From the NCBI GenBank assembly GCA_965224215.1, contig CBDCYS010000004.1, forward strand, positions 62,001 through 126,000: a stretch of 64,000 nt of DNA, written 5' to 3'. The translations under genes were made by a program, and so were the position numbers. Below are positions 55,051 through 62,446 of this stretch, one piece after another; the first letter of the stretch is position 1, and every line of letters starts with the position of its first letter. A model generated the notes under the pieces. The model saw nothing but the letters and a program-made list of their open reading frames with translations. It had not been told where the DNA came from and ran no database searches. This DNA is from CBDCYS01 sp965224215. GTDB taxonomy: Bacteria; Acidobacteriota; Terriglobia; Bryobacterales; UBA6623.

Positions 55051-57171
55051 ATGAGAACCATGCTTTACGCCTGCCTTCATATCCCTGACTTTCCCGCGGC
55101 GGTGCTGCTGCGGAATGAGCGAAACCTGCGTGTTCCGCCTGTGGTGGTTTATACCGGCACGGCACCGAACTGCTTCGTTTATGCCGCAACAGAACCCGCG
55201 CGCTCTACCGGGATCAAGGAGGGCATGCCGCTAGCGGAAGCAACGGCCCGCTTCGCAGCTTCGCAAATGGCAAAGCCCTCCTCGCAGCCTCCCCAACAGC
55301 TTTCACAAAGGAAAAAGTCACAGTCGCCTGACAGTGGAAGAGGCAGCGGAGGTCGTCCTTATCGGCTACGTCCCACGACTCCGCCACGAATCAAAGTAGG
55401 GATCGGCAATCCTGCCGGTCCATCACCCCAAAACCGCAATCCATCTACCCGCTCGAGGGCTCAGCGGCCAAACGGCTCAACCGCTCAACGAAACCTGCAA
55501 GTCCTCGCCTGTAACCCTGAAGCCGAACAACAAACCCAGCAGCAACTAATCGAGCTAGCGCTGACGTTTTCTCCCCGGGTAGAAGATACCGCGCCGGGAG
55601 TCATCGTTCTGGAGCTAGACGGCCTGACCGATCCCCATGGTGCGGCTGAGAACTTTTCCCATGAAGCCGAAAAGCTCGGCCTGCGTGCCAATGTGGCCGT
55701 TTCTCAAAACCGCTTCGTGGCACTGTGCGCCGCGAAAACACGCACGGGCGTGACACATATTTTCCCGGGACAAGAAGCGGGTTTCTTGCATCCTTTAGCC
55801 ATCGATGTTCTGCCGCTCGATTCGAAGGAAAAGGAGACCCTGGGCCGTTGGGGGATACGCACCATAGGTGAGCTGACCCGGCTGCCGGAAGACTCGCTTG
55901 TGGCCCGTTTCGGCACAAGGGGTGCTCGGTTGGTGAAGCTAGCCCGTGGTCAAGAAGATTCGGTGCTTCGGCCGTATGAGCCCGCACCAACCTTCGAGGA
56001 AAAGATGGACTTTGAGTGGCAAATTGCTGATTTAGAGTCGCTTGCCTTTCTGCTTTCAAGCTTACTCAATAGCCTCTGCTCAAAGCTCCAAGGGTTTGGC
56101 CTAGCCGCCGAGCAGATTCGGGTTTCGCTGAATCTGACCGATGGCTCCCGTTTCGAACGCGCTGTTGCATTGCCTTCTCCGCTGGCGGATGCAGGAGTTT
56201 TGCTGACCCTGCTGCGGCTGGATTTGGCTGCTCATCCGCCTGGCGAAGCTATCGAAGGGGTCAAGGTTACAGCGCAGTCGACTCCACGCCGAATGGCGCA
56301 GTTTTCATTGCTAGAGCCGGCCGTGCCCAAGCCGGAAAAACTGGCCGTGACGCTGGGCCGGCTGTTCAACCTGGTAGGAAAAGACCGCGTCGGGGTTCCG
56401 GTGGTGATGGATAGCCATCGTCCCGGCGCGCTGGCTGTAGCGGGATTTGCACCGGGAAAACCGGCGTTCGAGAAGAAGGCGCCGGGCGCCACAATGCCGA
56501 GACTCGTCTCGGCTCCCAAGGAACCTTCTGCCTGGCCGGACAGAGGCGTGGACGGAAGTCCACGCTCGCGCGGACGTCAGTCCGCGCACAAGCCGTCCCA
56601 AAAACCCTCTGACCAGGTTCCTTTCACCATCTTGACTCTCCAATCCAAGCGCCCTGCTTTTAATGGCGGCGCGACACAGAGGAAGCGCGGATTACCGTCC
56701 GCGCCTCTGTCCGGCCGTCTGAAATCTCCTGTTACGATCGGCGAAGAGTTGGCTGCACAAGGACTCACGGTCGGGCCACAGTTTCGTTCCGCGGGCGGCC
56801 GCACGGGAGAGGACCGCACAGAAAGTGGCCGCAGAGAAATGGGGCGCAGAGAACGACTCCGCACGGAAGGAGCCCGCACCCAGCTCCGCCGCTCGCCGGC
56901 CTTTCGCTGCTTTCGTCCGCCGCCGGAAGTCGAAGTGATCCTGAGCCGGTCGTTGCCGGTGTACGTTACGGCCAGTTCCGGTCATGCTGTTGCCGAAGAA
57001 GTCCATGGGCCGGTGGGAACGCGGGCCGGCCCCTGGAAAGTTTGCGGCGAGTGGTGGACGCCCAACGGCTGGCAGTACGAAGAGTGGGACGTAGAAATTA
57101 AAGGCCGCTTGTATCGAATTTGCTGCGAGCTGCCTTCAATGAATTGGTATGTGACGGGGGTGTATGACTAG
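55051..57171 (+). CDS. imuB: ImuB-like inactive Y-family polymerase
   Basis: 706 residues, far longer than the usual 500 or so. N-terminus YACLHIPDFPAAVLLRNE lacks the catalytic Asp of true Y-family polymerases, typical of ImuB, which acts as the clamp-binding adaptor for DnaE2. Homologous parts: VYAATEPARSTGIKEGMPLAEA, then LALTFSPRVEDTAPGVIVLELDGL, WGIRTIGELTRLPEDSLVARFG and the end EEWDVEIKGRLYRICCELP. Inserts at about residues 70-150 and 465-615 are low-complexity, basic and made in part from dispersed repeats. ATG at 55051 or 55060 may be used. Confidence 0.88.
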   Translation: MRTMLYACLHIPDFPAAVLLRNERNLRVPPVVVYTGTAPNCFVYAATEPARSTGIKEGMPLAEATARFAASQMAKPSSQPPQQLSQRKKSQSPDSGRGSGGRPYRLRPTTPPRIKVGIGNPAGPSPQNRNPSTRSRAQRPNGSTAQRNLQVLACNPEAEQQTQQQLIELALTFSPRVEDTAPGVIVLELDGLTDPHGAAENFSHEAEKLGLRANVAVSQNRFVALCAAKTRTGVTHIFPGQEAGFLHPLAIDVLPLDSKEKETLGRWGIRTIGELTRLPEDSLVARFGTRGARLVKLARGQEDSVLRPYEPAPTFEEKMDFEWQIADLESLAFLLSSLLNSLCSKLQGFGLAAEQIRVSLNLTDGSRFERAVALPSPLADAGVLLTLLRLDLAAHPPGEAIEGVKVTAQSTPRRMAQFSLLEPAVPKPEKLAVTLGRLFNLVGKDRVGVPVVMDSHRPGALAVAGFAPGKPAFEKKAPGATMPRLVSAPKEPSAWPDRGVDGSPRSRGRQSAHKPSQKPSDQVPFTILTLQSKRPAFNGGATQRKRGLPSAPLSGRLKSPVTIGEELAAQGLTVGPQFRSAGGRTGEDRTESGRREMGRRERLRTEGARTQLRRSPAFRCFRPPPEVEVILSRSLPVYVTASSGHAVAEEVHGPVGTRAGPWKVCGEWWTPNGWQYEEWDVEIKGRLYRICCELPSMNWYVTGVYD
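55395..55421 (+). repeat. Dispersed AGTAGGG repeat inside imuB
   Basis: 27-bp sequence (AGTAGGGATCGGCAAT to GCCGGTCC) matching 24 of 27 positions of a copy inside dnaE2 (58250-58276). Confidence 0.8.
55452..55491 (+). repeat. Octanucleotide array inside imuB
   Basis: Five units (CTCGAGGG, CTCAGCGG, CCAAACGG, CTCAACCG, CTCAACGA), encoding RPNGSTAQRN in frame. Confidence 0.85.
56546..56587 (+). repeat. Two REP-like palindromes inside imuB
   Basis: GCGTGGAC-GGAA-GTCCACGC (56546-56565) and GCGCGGAC-GTCA-GTCCGCGC (56568-56587) lie side by side within the coding sequence. The first is the reverse complement form of the palindrome at 28847-28866. Confidence 0.8.
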
Positions 57172-57232
57172 AGCCGTTGTTCCATTTAGCGGTTATCCGT
57201 TGAGCCGTTAATTCGTGAGCAGTTGAGCGGTC
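57168..57232 (-). repeat. Octanucleotide-type repeats between imuB and vapC
   Basis: Degenerate units of the CTCAACGG type, here on the minus strand (GAGCCGTT, TTGAGCGG seen on the plus strand), just after the imuB stop. Confidence 0.6.
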
Positions 57233-57290
57233 GAATGGGAAAAGCTTAGTCCTGGACAAACACACGGCCCAAACAGCTTAATGGAATCGG

Positions 57291-57734
57291 CTACTTCAGA
57301 ATGGTCGTTTCGAATTCGCTTGCTTTCAAGCGCTGAAAGCCTTTGTCGAAAGAGACCAATCTCCAGGAGCGAACCTTGGCAAAGGCCGCCAAATAGGCGT
57401 CGGTCCAAAGATTGATCCCTGAAAGTGTCGACAGCGAATACTGCTTCCAAGTTTTTTCAAGTTCCGGCTGTTCAGGAGAGTAAAAAACGCGATGGTCGCG
57501 AGAGAGCTTCTCATAGATCCTCCAGGCATCTTGCTGGCTCACTGTGTCTTCCGCCATCACCTTGGGGTTGCTGATGAGCCGCAGAAAGCCCATTTGCGTG
57601 ACGCGGCAGAAGGCCGCGGAGCCTCGCTCCAACGACAGAAACCACTCTGTGGCGGGAGCATGATGCAAATGCCGATCCGAGGCCAGAGCTATCCAAACGT
57701 TGATGTCAGGTAAGCAGATCTTCGATTTCGGCAT
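57291..57734 (-). CDS. vapC: VapC-like PIN-domain toxin
   Basis: 147 residues. PIN-domain RNase fold: first catalytic Asp in ICLPDINVWIALAS, then TQMGFLRLISNP, Asp in LWTDAYLAAFAKV and Asp in LVSFDKGFQRL. VapC toxins cut tRNA or rRNA and are held inactive by VapB. The start overlaps the vapB gene by 29 bp, which couples their translation. The pair sits between imuB and dnaE2, reading in the opposite direction. Confidence 0.88.
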   Translation of the reverse strand: MPKSKICLPDINVWIALASDRHLHHAPATEWFLSLERGSAAFCRVTQMGFLRLISNPKVMAEDTVSQQDAWRIYEKLSRDHRVFYSPEQPELEKTWKQYSLSTLSGINLWTDAYLAAFAKVRSWRLVSFDKGFQRLKASEFETTILK

Positions 57735-57930
57735 TGCTTAAGTCGAGCCTTCCGGGATGCTTGGATTTGATAAGGGGGAGCTGAACTGAATAGTCGTTTG
57801 AACTCTGCCTTTTTGAGATTTCGGACTCAATCGCGGTGGTGATGAGATCTTTGATGCTGGTTCCACGAAGAGCAGCGGTGGCTTTCATCTGGCGAAACAA
57901 AGGATCGGGCAGATCGACTGTCGTGCGCAT
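57706..57930 (-). CDS. vapB: VapB-like ribbon-helix-helix antitoxin
   Basis: 74 residues. N-terminal ribbon-helix-helix DNA-binding motif (MRTTVDLPDPLFRQMKATAA, with RGTSIKDLITTAI) and an acidic C-terminal tail (DLSNAEIEDLLT) that should bind and neutralise VapC. First gene of the two-gene operon and probably its own repressor. The promoter should lie in 57931-57997, next to the octanucleotide array upstream of dnaE2. Confidence 0.88.
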   Translation of the reverse strand: MRTTVDLPDPLFRQMKATAALRGTSIKDLITTAIESEISKRQSSNDYSVQLPLIKSKHPGRLDLSNAEIEDLLT

Positions 57931-57997
57931 AAAAACAGTTTAGCATAAAAGCAGTAATTGGCCTGCTAACTAGCCAGAGTAGGACTCGAAGCAACAG

Positions 57998-58037
57998 GAA
58001 CACGGCTCAACCGCTCAACGGAACAACAGCTCAACGG
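57998..58037 (+). repeat. Octanucleotide array directly upstream of dnaE2
   Basis: Five units (GAACACGG, CTCAACCG, CTCAACGG, AACAACAG, CTCAACGG), ending 3 bp before the ATG at 58041. The ribosome-binding region of dnaE2 therefore consists of repeat sequence. Confidence 0.85.
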
Positions 58038-58040
58038 AAC

Positions 58041-61000
58041 ATGTATATCGAACTCCACGCCGCCACCAGCTTTAGCTTCCTCGAGGGAGCTTCTTTGCCG
58101 GAGGACTTGGTTGCTGAAGCATCACGCCTTGGTTATTCAGCGCTGGCGGTTTGTGACCGAGACGGAGTCTATGGCACGCCACGTTTCCACAAAGCAGCTC
58201 TAGCGGCAGGGGTGCAACCGCTAGTCGGATGTGAAATTTCGCTGGGCCCAGTAGGGGTCGGCAATCTTGCCAGTCCTTCTTTAAATCGTGAAATTGACCC
58301 TTTACCCAATCAAGCGCGGACTTCCGTCCGCGCCTCTGACCGGCCTATCCGGCCTTCTGGAAATTCTCACCAAAACCGCCTCACCGTCCTAGTCAAAAAC
58401 CGCCGAGGCTACCAAAACCTTTGCCGGCTGCTCACCCGTATGCACTTGCGATCGCCCAAGGGCGAAGGGAACGCGACGTGGAACGACCTGGAAGAATACG
58501 CCGAGGGGCTCGTTGCACTAGCAGGCGACCTGCATCACGCCGACCCCCTCCAAGCGATATTCGGACCTAAAAATCTCTATATCGAAATCCAGCGTCACTT
58601 CCGGCGCGAGCAGGAGCAAGCCAACCAATTCCGCATCGAATATGCCCGCCGTCACCGGCTGCCGCTTCTAGCTACCAACGGTGTCCGCTACGCCAAGAAA
58701 TCGGAACGCGCTCTATTCGACATCCTTACCTGTATCCATCAGAAAACGGTTCTCGACCGCGCCGGCCGTCTGCTGGATGCCAATGCGGAACGCTACCTCA
58801 AAAGTCCCGCTGAAATGGCCCGCCTGTTCCGTGACGTGCCCGATGCGATACACAATTCTCAAGAGCTGGCCGCGAGGCTCGGCTTCACTTTAAAAGACCT
58901 CGGTTACGAATTTCCGCATTACCCAGTCCCGCCGGGTGAGACGGAAATGTCCTATTTGCGACAGGTCACCGAGCAAGGCGCCCGCGAACGTTATCGCCCC
59001 TACCACGAACGCGCCCAGCGGCAAATCGAGCACGAGTTTCGTGTCATCGAAAAACTCAATCTCCCCGGGTATTTCCTCATCGTCTGGGACATGATCCGTT
59101 TCTGTCGCCAAAACAAAATCCTGGCGCAAGGGCGCGGTTCGGCGGCCAACAGTGCGGTTTGTTACAGCCTGGGGATCACGGCAGTCGACCCGGTCGGCAT
59201 GGAGCTGCTGTTCGAGCGCTTCCTTTCAGAAGAACGTGGCGAATGGCCCGACATCGATATCGATCTGCCGAGCGGCGATCAGCGCGAAAAGGTCTTGCAG
59301 CACGTCTACCAGCAGTACGGCCCGCGCGGCGCAGGCATGACCGCCAACGTGATCACGTATCGCGGCAAGAGCGCGGTTCGCGAGGTGGGCAAAGCACTCG
59401 GCTTTCCGGAAGAAATGATCACCCGCCTGTCAAAGTGTATCCACAGTTTTGAGTACACCGACGACGCCGATAAATTGGCGCAGCAGATACGCACGGCCGG
59501 CTTCGACGTCTCTCATCCGCGCGTCAAGCATCTGGTCCAGCTCTCACTCCAAATTCAAAACCGGCCTCGTCATCTGGGACAGCATTCCGGCGGCATGGTG
59601 ATTTGCCAGGGTGATCTCGACGCAGTTGTTCCGCTGGAAAACGCGCGTATGCCAGGGCGTGTCGTCGTCCAATGGGATAAGGACGACTGCGCCGATTTGG
59701 GCATCATCAAAGTCGATCTTTTAGGACTGGGGATGATGGCGGCGCTCGAGGAGTCGATTCAAATCATCCGTTCGCGCGGAGGCGAGATCGACCTGGCTCA
59801 TTTGCCGCCGGATGACCCGGAAACCTACGCCATGATTCAGAAGGCCGATACGGTCGGGACCTTCCAAATCGAAAGCCGGGCGCAGATGGCGACTCTGCCG
59901 CGGCTCAAGCCGAATTGTTTTTACGATCTGGTCGTGGAAGTAGCGATCATTCGTCCCGGACCGATCGTCGGCAAGATGGTGCATCCCTACATCAACCGGC
60001 GCCTGGGACGCGAGCCGGTGACCTATCCGCATCCCTCGCTGGAACCTATTTTGAAACGCACGCTGGGGGTGCCTTTGTTTCAGGAGCAGCTCTTGCGGTT
60101 GGCCATGGTGGCTGCGGGATTTACCGGAGGAGAAGCCGAAGAGTTGCGCCGTGCGATGGGATTCAAACGGTCGGTCGAGCGCATGGAGGAGATCGAACGG
60201 AAACTGCGAAACGGGTTGTCCTCGAACGGTATCCACGGCGAAGCAGCCGAGCAGATTGTTCGCTCGATCACGTCGTTTGCACTGTACGGTTTCCCTGAAT
60301 CGCATGCCGCGAGTTTTGCGCTGCTGGCGTATGCCAGTTGCTATTTGAAGGCGCACTATCCGGCGGCGTTTTATACAGCGCTATTGAATTGCCAGCCGAT
60401 GGGTTTTTACAGCCCGGCGGTGCTAGTCAAGGACGCCCAGCGCCACGGGATCCGGGTTCGTCCGATTGACGTACAAACGTCCGACATGCGTTGCAGAGTG
60501 GAATCGAGCCGCGACCGTAAGGAAGCGGTTAGCCACGCCGGCGCGCCTCATCCGGCAGTGGCCACAAGTCTCGCCTCGGACCTGGCTGGTCTGGGTAAGA
60601 AGGCGGCTGATGTCAGGCAAACCGCCTCAACCGAAGGCGACGAAATTTCCGCGGTCCGCTCAGCTCAACCGCAAAACGGAACAATCGCTCAGCGGCCCAA
60701 TGGTTCAACGGACAACACCATCCGCATGGGTCTGAGGTACGTCTCGGGCCTGCGCAGCGAAGCCGCCGAACTCATCGAGCGCGAACGCCTCAAGCGGCCT
60801 TTCACCTCGATCGATGACTTTGTCCGCAGAGCCAATCTGCGCAAGCCCGCACTTGACGTCTTAGCAGAGATCGGCGCATTGAATTCAATCGGCAAAACAA
60901 TGCACCGCCGCAGAGCCTTATGGCAAATCGAAAAAGCCTGGCGTCCAAAGGGCCCGTTATTGGAAGACGTCAGCACCTCTGACGCCAGTGCCGCTATGGT

Positions 61001-61646
61001 TGAATCCTTGCCAAAAATGCAGGAAAATTCGGGACGAAGTTTCAGAGCCCCGAACGCAAGTGAGGGGTCAAATCCACCAAACGCAACAATCTCTCAAGAG
61101 CGCAAAACGCGCCCTGTCCGGTCCCAAAGAGTCCGGGATGGGAGCAGAGAAAACGATTCAACGACTCAACCGCTCAACGATTCAACAGCTCAACCGCTCA
61201 ACGGCTCAACCGAATGCCCCCTAGCCCCCATGACGCCCTTCGAACGACTCGATGCCGACTATCGCGGAGCCGGTCTAACGACAGGACCCCACCCAATGCA
61301 TTATCTGCGCGAACCTCTGGATGTTCTCGGTGTGCTCCCCGCTGCCAAGCTGGAAGCTCATCCCAACGGACGATGGGTCAAAGTGGCCGGCGCCGTCATC
61401 ACCCGCCAGCGTCCGGGAACCGCCAAGGGATTCGTATTCCTCACCCTGGAAGACGAAACCGGCGTCTCGAACGTCGTGGTCACCCCGGACAAGTTCCAAG
61501 ACAACCGCATCCTCGTGACCAGCGAGCCGTTCTTATTGGTGGAAGGGGTTCTGCAAAAGCAAGACGGCGTGATTCACGTCCGCGCTAAGCACATAAAGCG
61601 GCTAGGAGATATTTCGCTAGAGATAGCCAGCCACGACTTTCATTGA
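58041..61646 (+). CDS. dnaE2: Error-prone DNA polymerase DnaE2
   Basis: 1201 residues, longer than the typical 1050-1100. N-terminal PHP domain (IELHAATSFSFLEGASLPED) in which the HxH metal pair is HAA, so PHP metal binding is probably lost. Catalytic polymerase motif PDIDIDLPSG with RGSAANSAVCYSLGIT before it; C-terminal OB domain VKVAGAVITRQRPGTAKGFV. It performs translesion synthesis with ImuA and ImuB during the SOS response. Three inserts (about residues 70-113, 822-893 and 987-1063) correspond to dispersed repeats and octanucleotide arrays and interrupt otherwise normal homology. The frame stays open throughout. Confidence 0.94.
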   Translation: MYIELHAATSFSFLEGASLPEDLVAEASRLGYSALAVCDRDGVYGTPRFHKAALAAGVQPLVGCEISLGPVGVGNLASPSLNREIDPLPNQARTSVRASDRPIRPSGNSHQNRLTVLVKNRRGYQNLCRLLTRMHLRSPKGEGNATWNDLEEYAEGLVALAGDLHHADPLQAIFGPKNLYIEIQRHFRREQEQANQFRIEYARRHRLPLLATNGVRYAKKSERALFDILTCIHQKTVLDRAGRLLDANAERYLKSPAEMARLFRDVPDAIHNSQELAARLGFTLKDLGYEFPHYPVPPGETEMSYLRQVTEQGARERYRPYHERAQRQIEHEFRVIEKLNLPGYFLIVWDMIRFCRQNKILAQGRGSAANSAVCYSLGITAVDPVGMELLFERFLSEERGEWPDIDIDLPSGDQREKVLQHVYQQYGPRGAGMTANVITYRGKSAVREVGKALGFPEEMITRLSKCIHSFEYTDDADKLAQQIRTAGFDVSHPRVKHLVQLSLQIQNRPRHLGQHSGGMVICQGDLDAVVPLENARMPGRVVVQWDKDDCADLGIIKVDLLGLGMMAALEESIQIIRSRGGEIDLAHLPPDDPETYAMIQKADTVGTFQIESRAQMATLPRLKPNCFYDLVVEVAIIRPGPIVGKMVHPYINRRLGREPVTYPHPSLEPILKRTLGVPLFQEQLLRLAMVAAGFTGGEAEELRRAMGFKRSVERMEEIERKLRNGLSSNGIHGEAAEQIVRSITSFALYGFPESHAASFALLAYASCYLKAHYPAAFYTALLNCQPMGFYSPAVLVKDAQRHGIRVRPIDVQTSDMRCRVESSRDRKEAVSHAGAPHPAVATSLASDLAGLGKKAADVRQTASTEGDEISAVRSAQPQNGTIAQRPNGSTDNTIRMGLRYVSGLRSEAAELIERERLKRPFTSIDDFVRRANLRKPALDVLAEIGALNSIGKTMHRRRALWQIEKAWRPKGPLLEDVSTSDASAAMVESLPKMQENSGRSFRAPNASEGSNPPNATISQERKTRPVRSQRVRDGSRENDSTTQPLNDSTAQPLNGSTECPLAPMTPFERLDADYRGAGLTTGPHPMHYLREPLDVLGVLPAAKLEAHPNGRWVKVAGAVITRQRPGTAKGFVFLTLEDETGVSNVVVTPDKFQDNRILVTSEPFLLVEGVLQKQDGVIHVRAKHIKRLGDISLEIASHDFH
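58250..58276 (+). repeat. Dispersed AGTAGGG repeat inside dnaE2
   Basis: 27 bp, starts AGTAGGGGTCGGCAAT; relative of 55395-55421 in imuB. Confidence 0.8.
58314..58333 (+). repeat. REP-like palindrome inside dnaE2
   Basis: GCGCGGAC-TTCC-GTCCGCGC followed by CTCTG, within the first protein insert. Confidence 0.8.
60512..60558 (+). repeat. Dispersed CGACCGTAAGG repeat inside dnaE2
   Basis: Begins CGACCGTAAGGAAGCGGT and ends GCGCCTCATCCGGCAG; relative of 47935-47978 in the DUF1553 gene. Confidence 0.75.
60664..60711 (+). repeat. Octanucleotide array inside dnaE2 (first)
   Basis: Six degenerate units (CTCAACCG, CAAAACGG, AACAATCG, CTCAGCGG, CCCAATGG, TTCAACGG). Confidence 0.8.
61157..61212 (+). 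repeat. Octanucleotide array inside dnaE2 (second)
   Basis: Seven well-conserved units (TTCAACGA, CTCAACCG, CTCAACGA, TTCAACAG, CTCAACCG, CTCAACGG, CTCAACCG). They encode the 8-residue repeat NDSTTQPL / NDSTAQPL / NGSTE. Confidence 0.92.
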
Positions 61647-61667
61647 AACTCCCTAAAGCGTGCATGG

Positions 61668-61809
61668 GCGGAGATGGGGGACTGGAAGGTGTGAAAAAAT
61701 CGGGGCCGACCACAAGCGGCCATTCCTAAGTCCCTGTTTATCAGTGATACTATGGCCGCGGCTGGCTGTTCCCAGCATTTTTTCACACCTTCCTGCCACC
61801 CATCTCCGC
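61668..61809. repeat. 142-bp element with interrupted inverted repeats
   Basis: Left arm: GCGGAGATGGG (61668-61678) and GGAAGGTGTGAAAAAAT (61684-61700). Right arm: the exact complements at 61799-61809 and 61777-61793. The 76-bp centre shows no gene. It lies just after dnaE2 and could be a small non-autonomous mobile element or a strong hairpin that ends dnaE2 transcription. Confidence 0.75.
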
Positions 61810-61901
61810 TCTTCCTAACCATTCAAAAACAGCGGTTCACCGAAAGGAAATTGGCTGGCTGTACCCTTTTTTCGCGTCCTCGGACTTCCGCCACGGGCTG
61901 C

Positions 61902-62300
61902 CTAACCCTTGTTGGCCAGCCAGCCTTGCGGAATAGTGAGCCCTTCCGGCAGAACGGTGCTCTCGTTGCCGCGAGCCTCATTAAGTTGTTCTTGCGTGAG
62001 GTCCTCAGCCGTACGCAGATCGGCCGAGCTCAAATCAGCGTCCTCAATATCGACGCCCACCATACGGGCCCCCACCAGGTTGGTTCCCGACAGATTCGCA
62101 CCCCTCAAATCAGCTCCGTTCAGGTTCGCCATCAGAAGAGCGGCTCCCGACAGGTCGACCCCGACAAGGTTGGCCATGCGGAGATCATGGTTGCTCAAGT
62201 CACCACCGGAGAGGTCGGGCGTCAAGCGGGGATTGCTCTCTTTCCAACTGTTCCACGCGTCTACGTCTTTGAGAAGCTTTAGCTGTTCCTGATTTGCCAC
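61902..62300 (-). CDS. Pentapeptide-repeat protein
   Basis: 132 residues with a run of about twelve A(D/N)LxG-type pentapeptides between residues 28 and 97 (for example LSGGDLSNHDLRMANLVGVD and GADLRGANLSGTNLVGARMV). These form a right-handed quadrilateral beta-helix. No signal peptide, so probably cytoplasmic. Some relatives protect DNA gyrase, but the short length and lack of further features do not allow a prediction. The 5' half is probably a capping helix (QEQLKLLKDVDAWNSWKESN). Confidence 0.85.
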   Translation of the reverse strand: MANQEQLKLLKDVDAWNSWKESNPRLTPDLSGGDLSNHDLRMANLVGVDLSGAALLMANLNGADLRGANLSGTNLVGARMVGVDIEDADLSSADLRTAEDLTQEQLNEARGNESTVLPEGLTIPQGWLANKG

Positions 62301-62446
62301 GAAGCGCGTATCCTCCCGCCGGCTGCCCGGCGCCGCACGGCCACGGACAAACTCAAACGAACGATCGCCGAACCAATCATCCCCGAACCAACCGTCGGTG
62401 AAGAGTCGGTCCCACGATTATAAGACGGCGCGCTTTCCCCGCGTAT

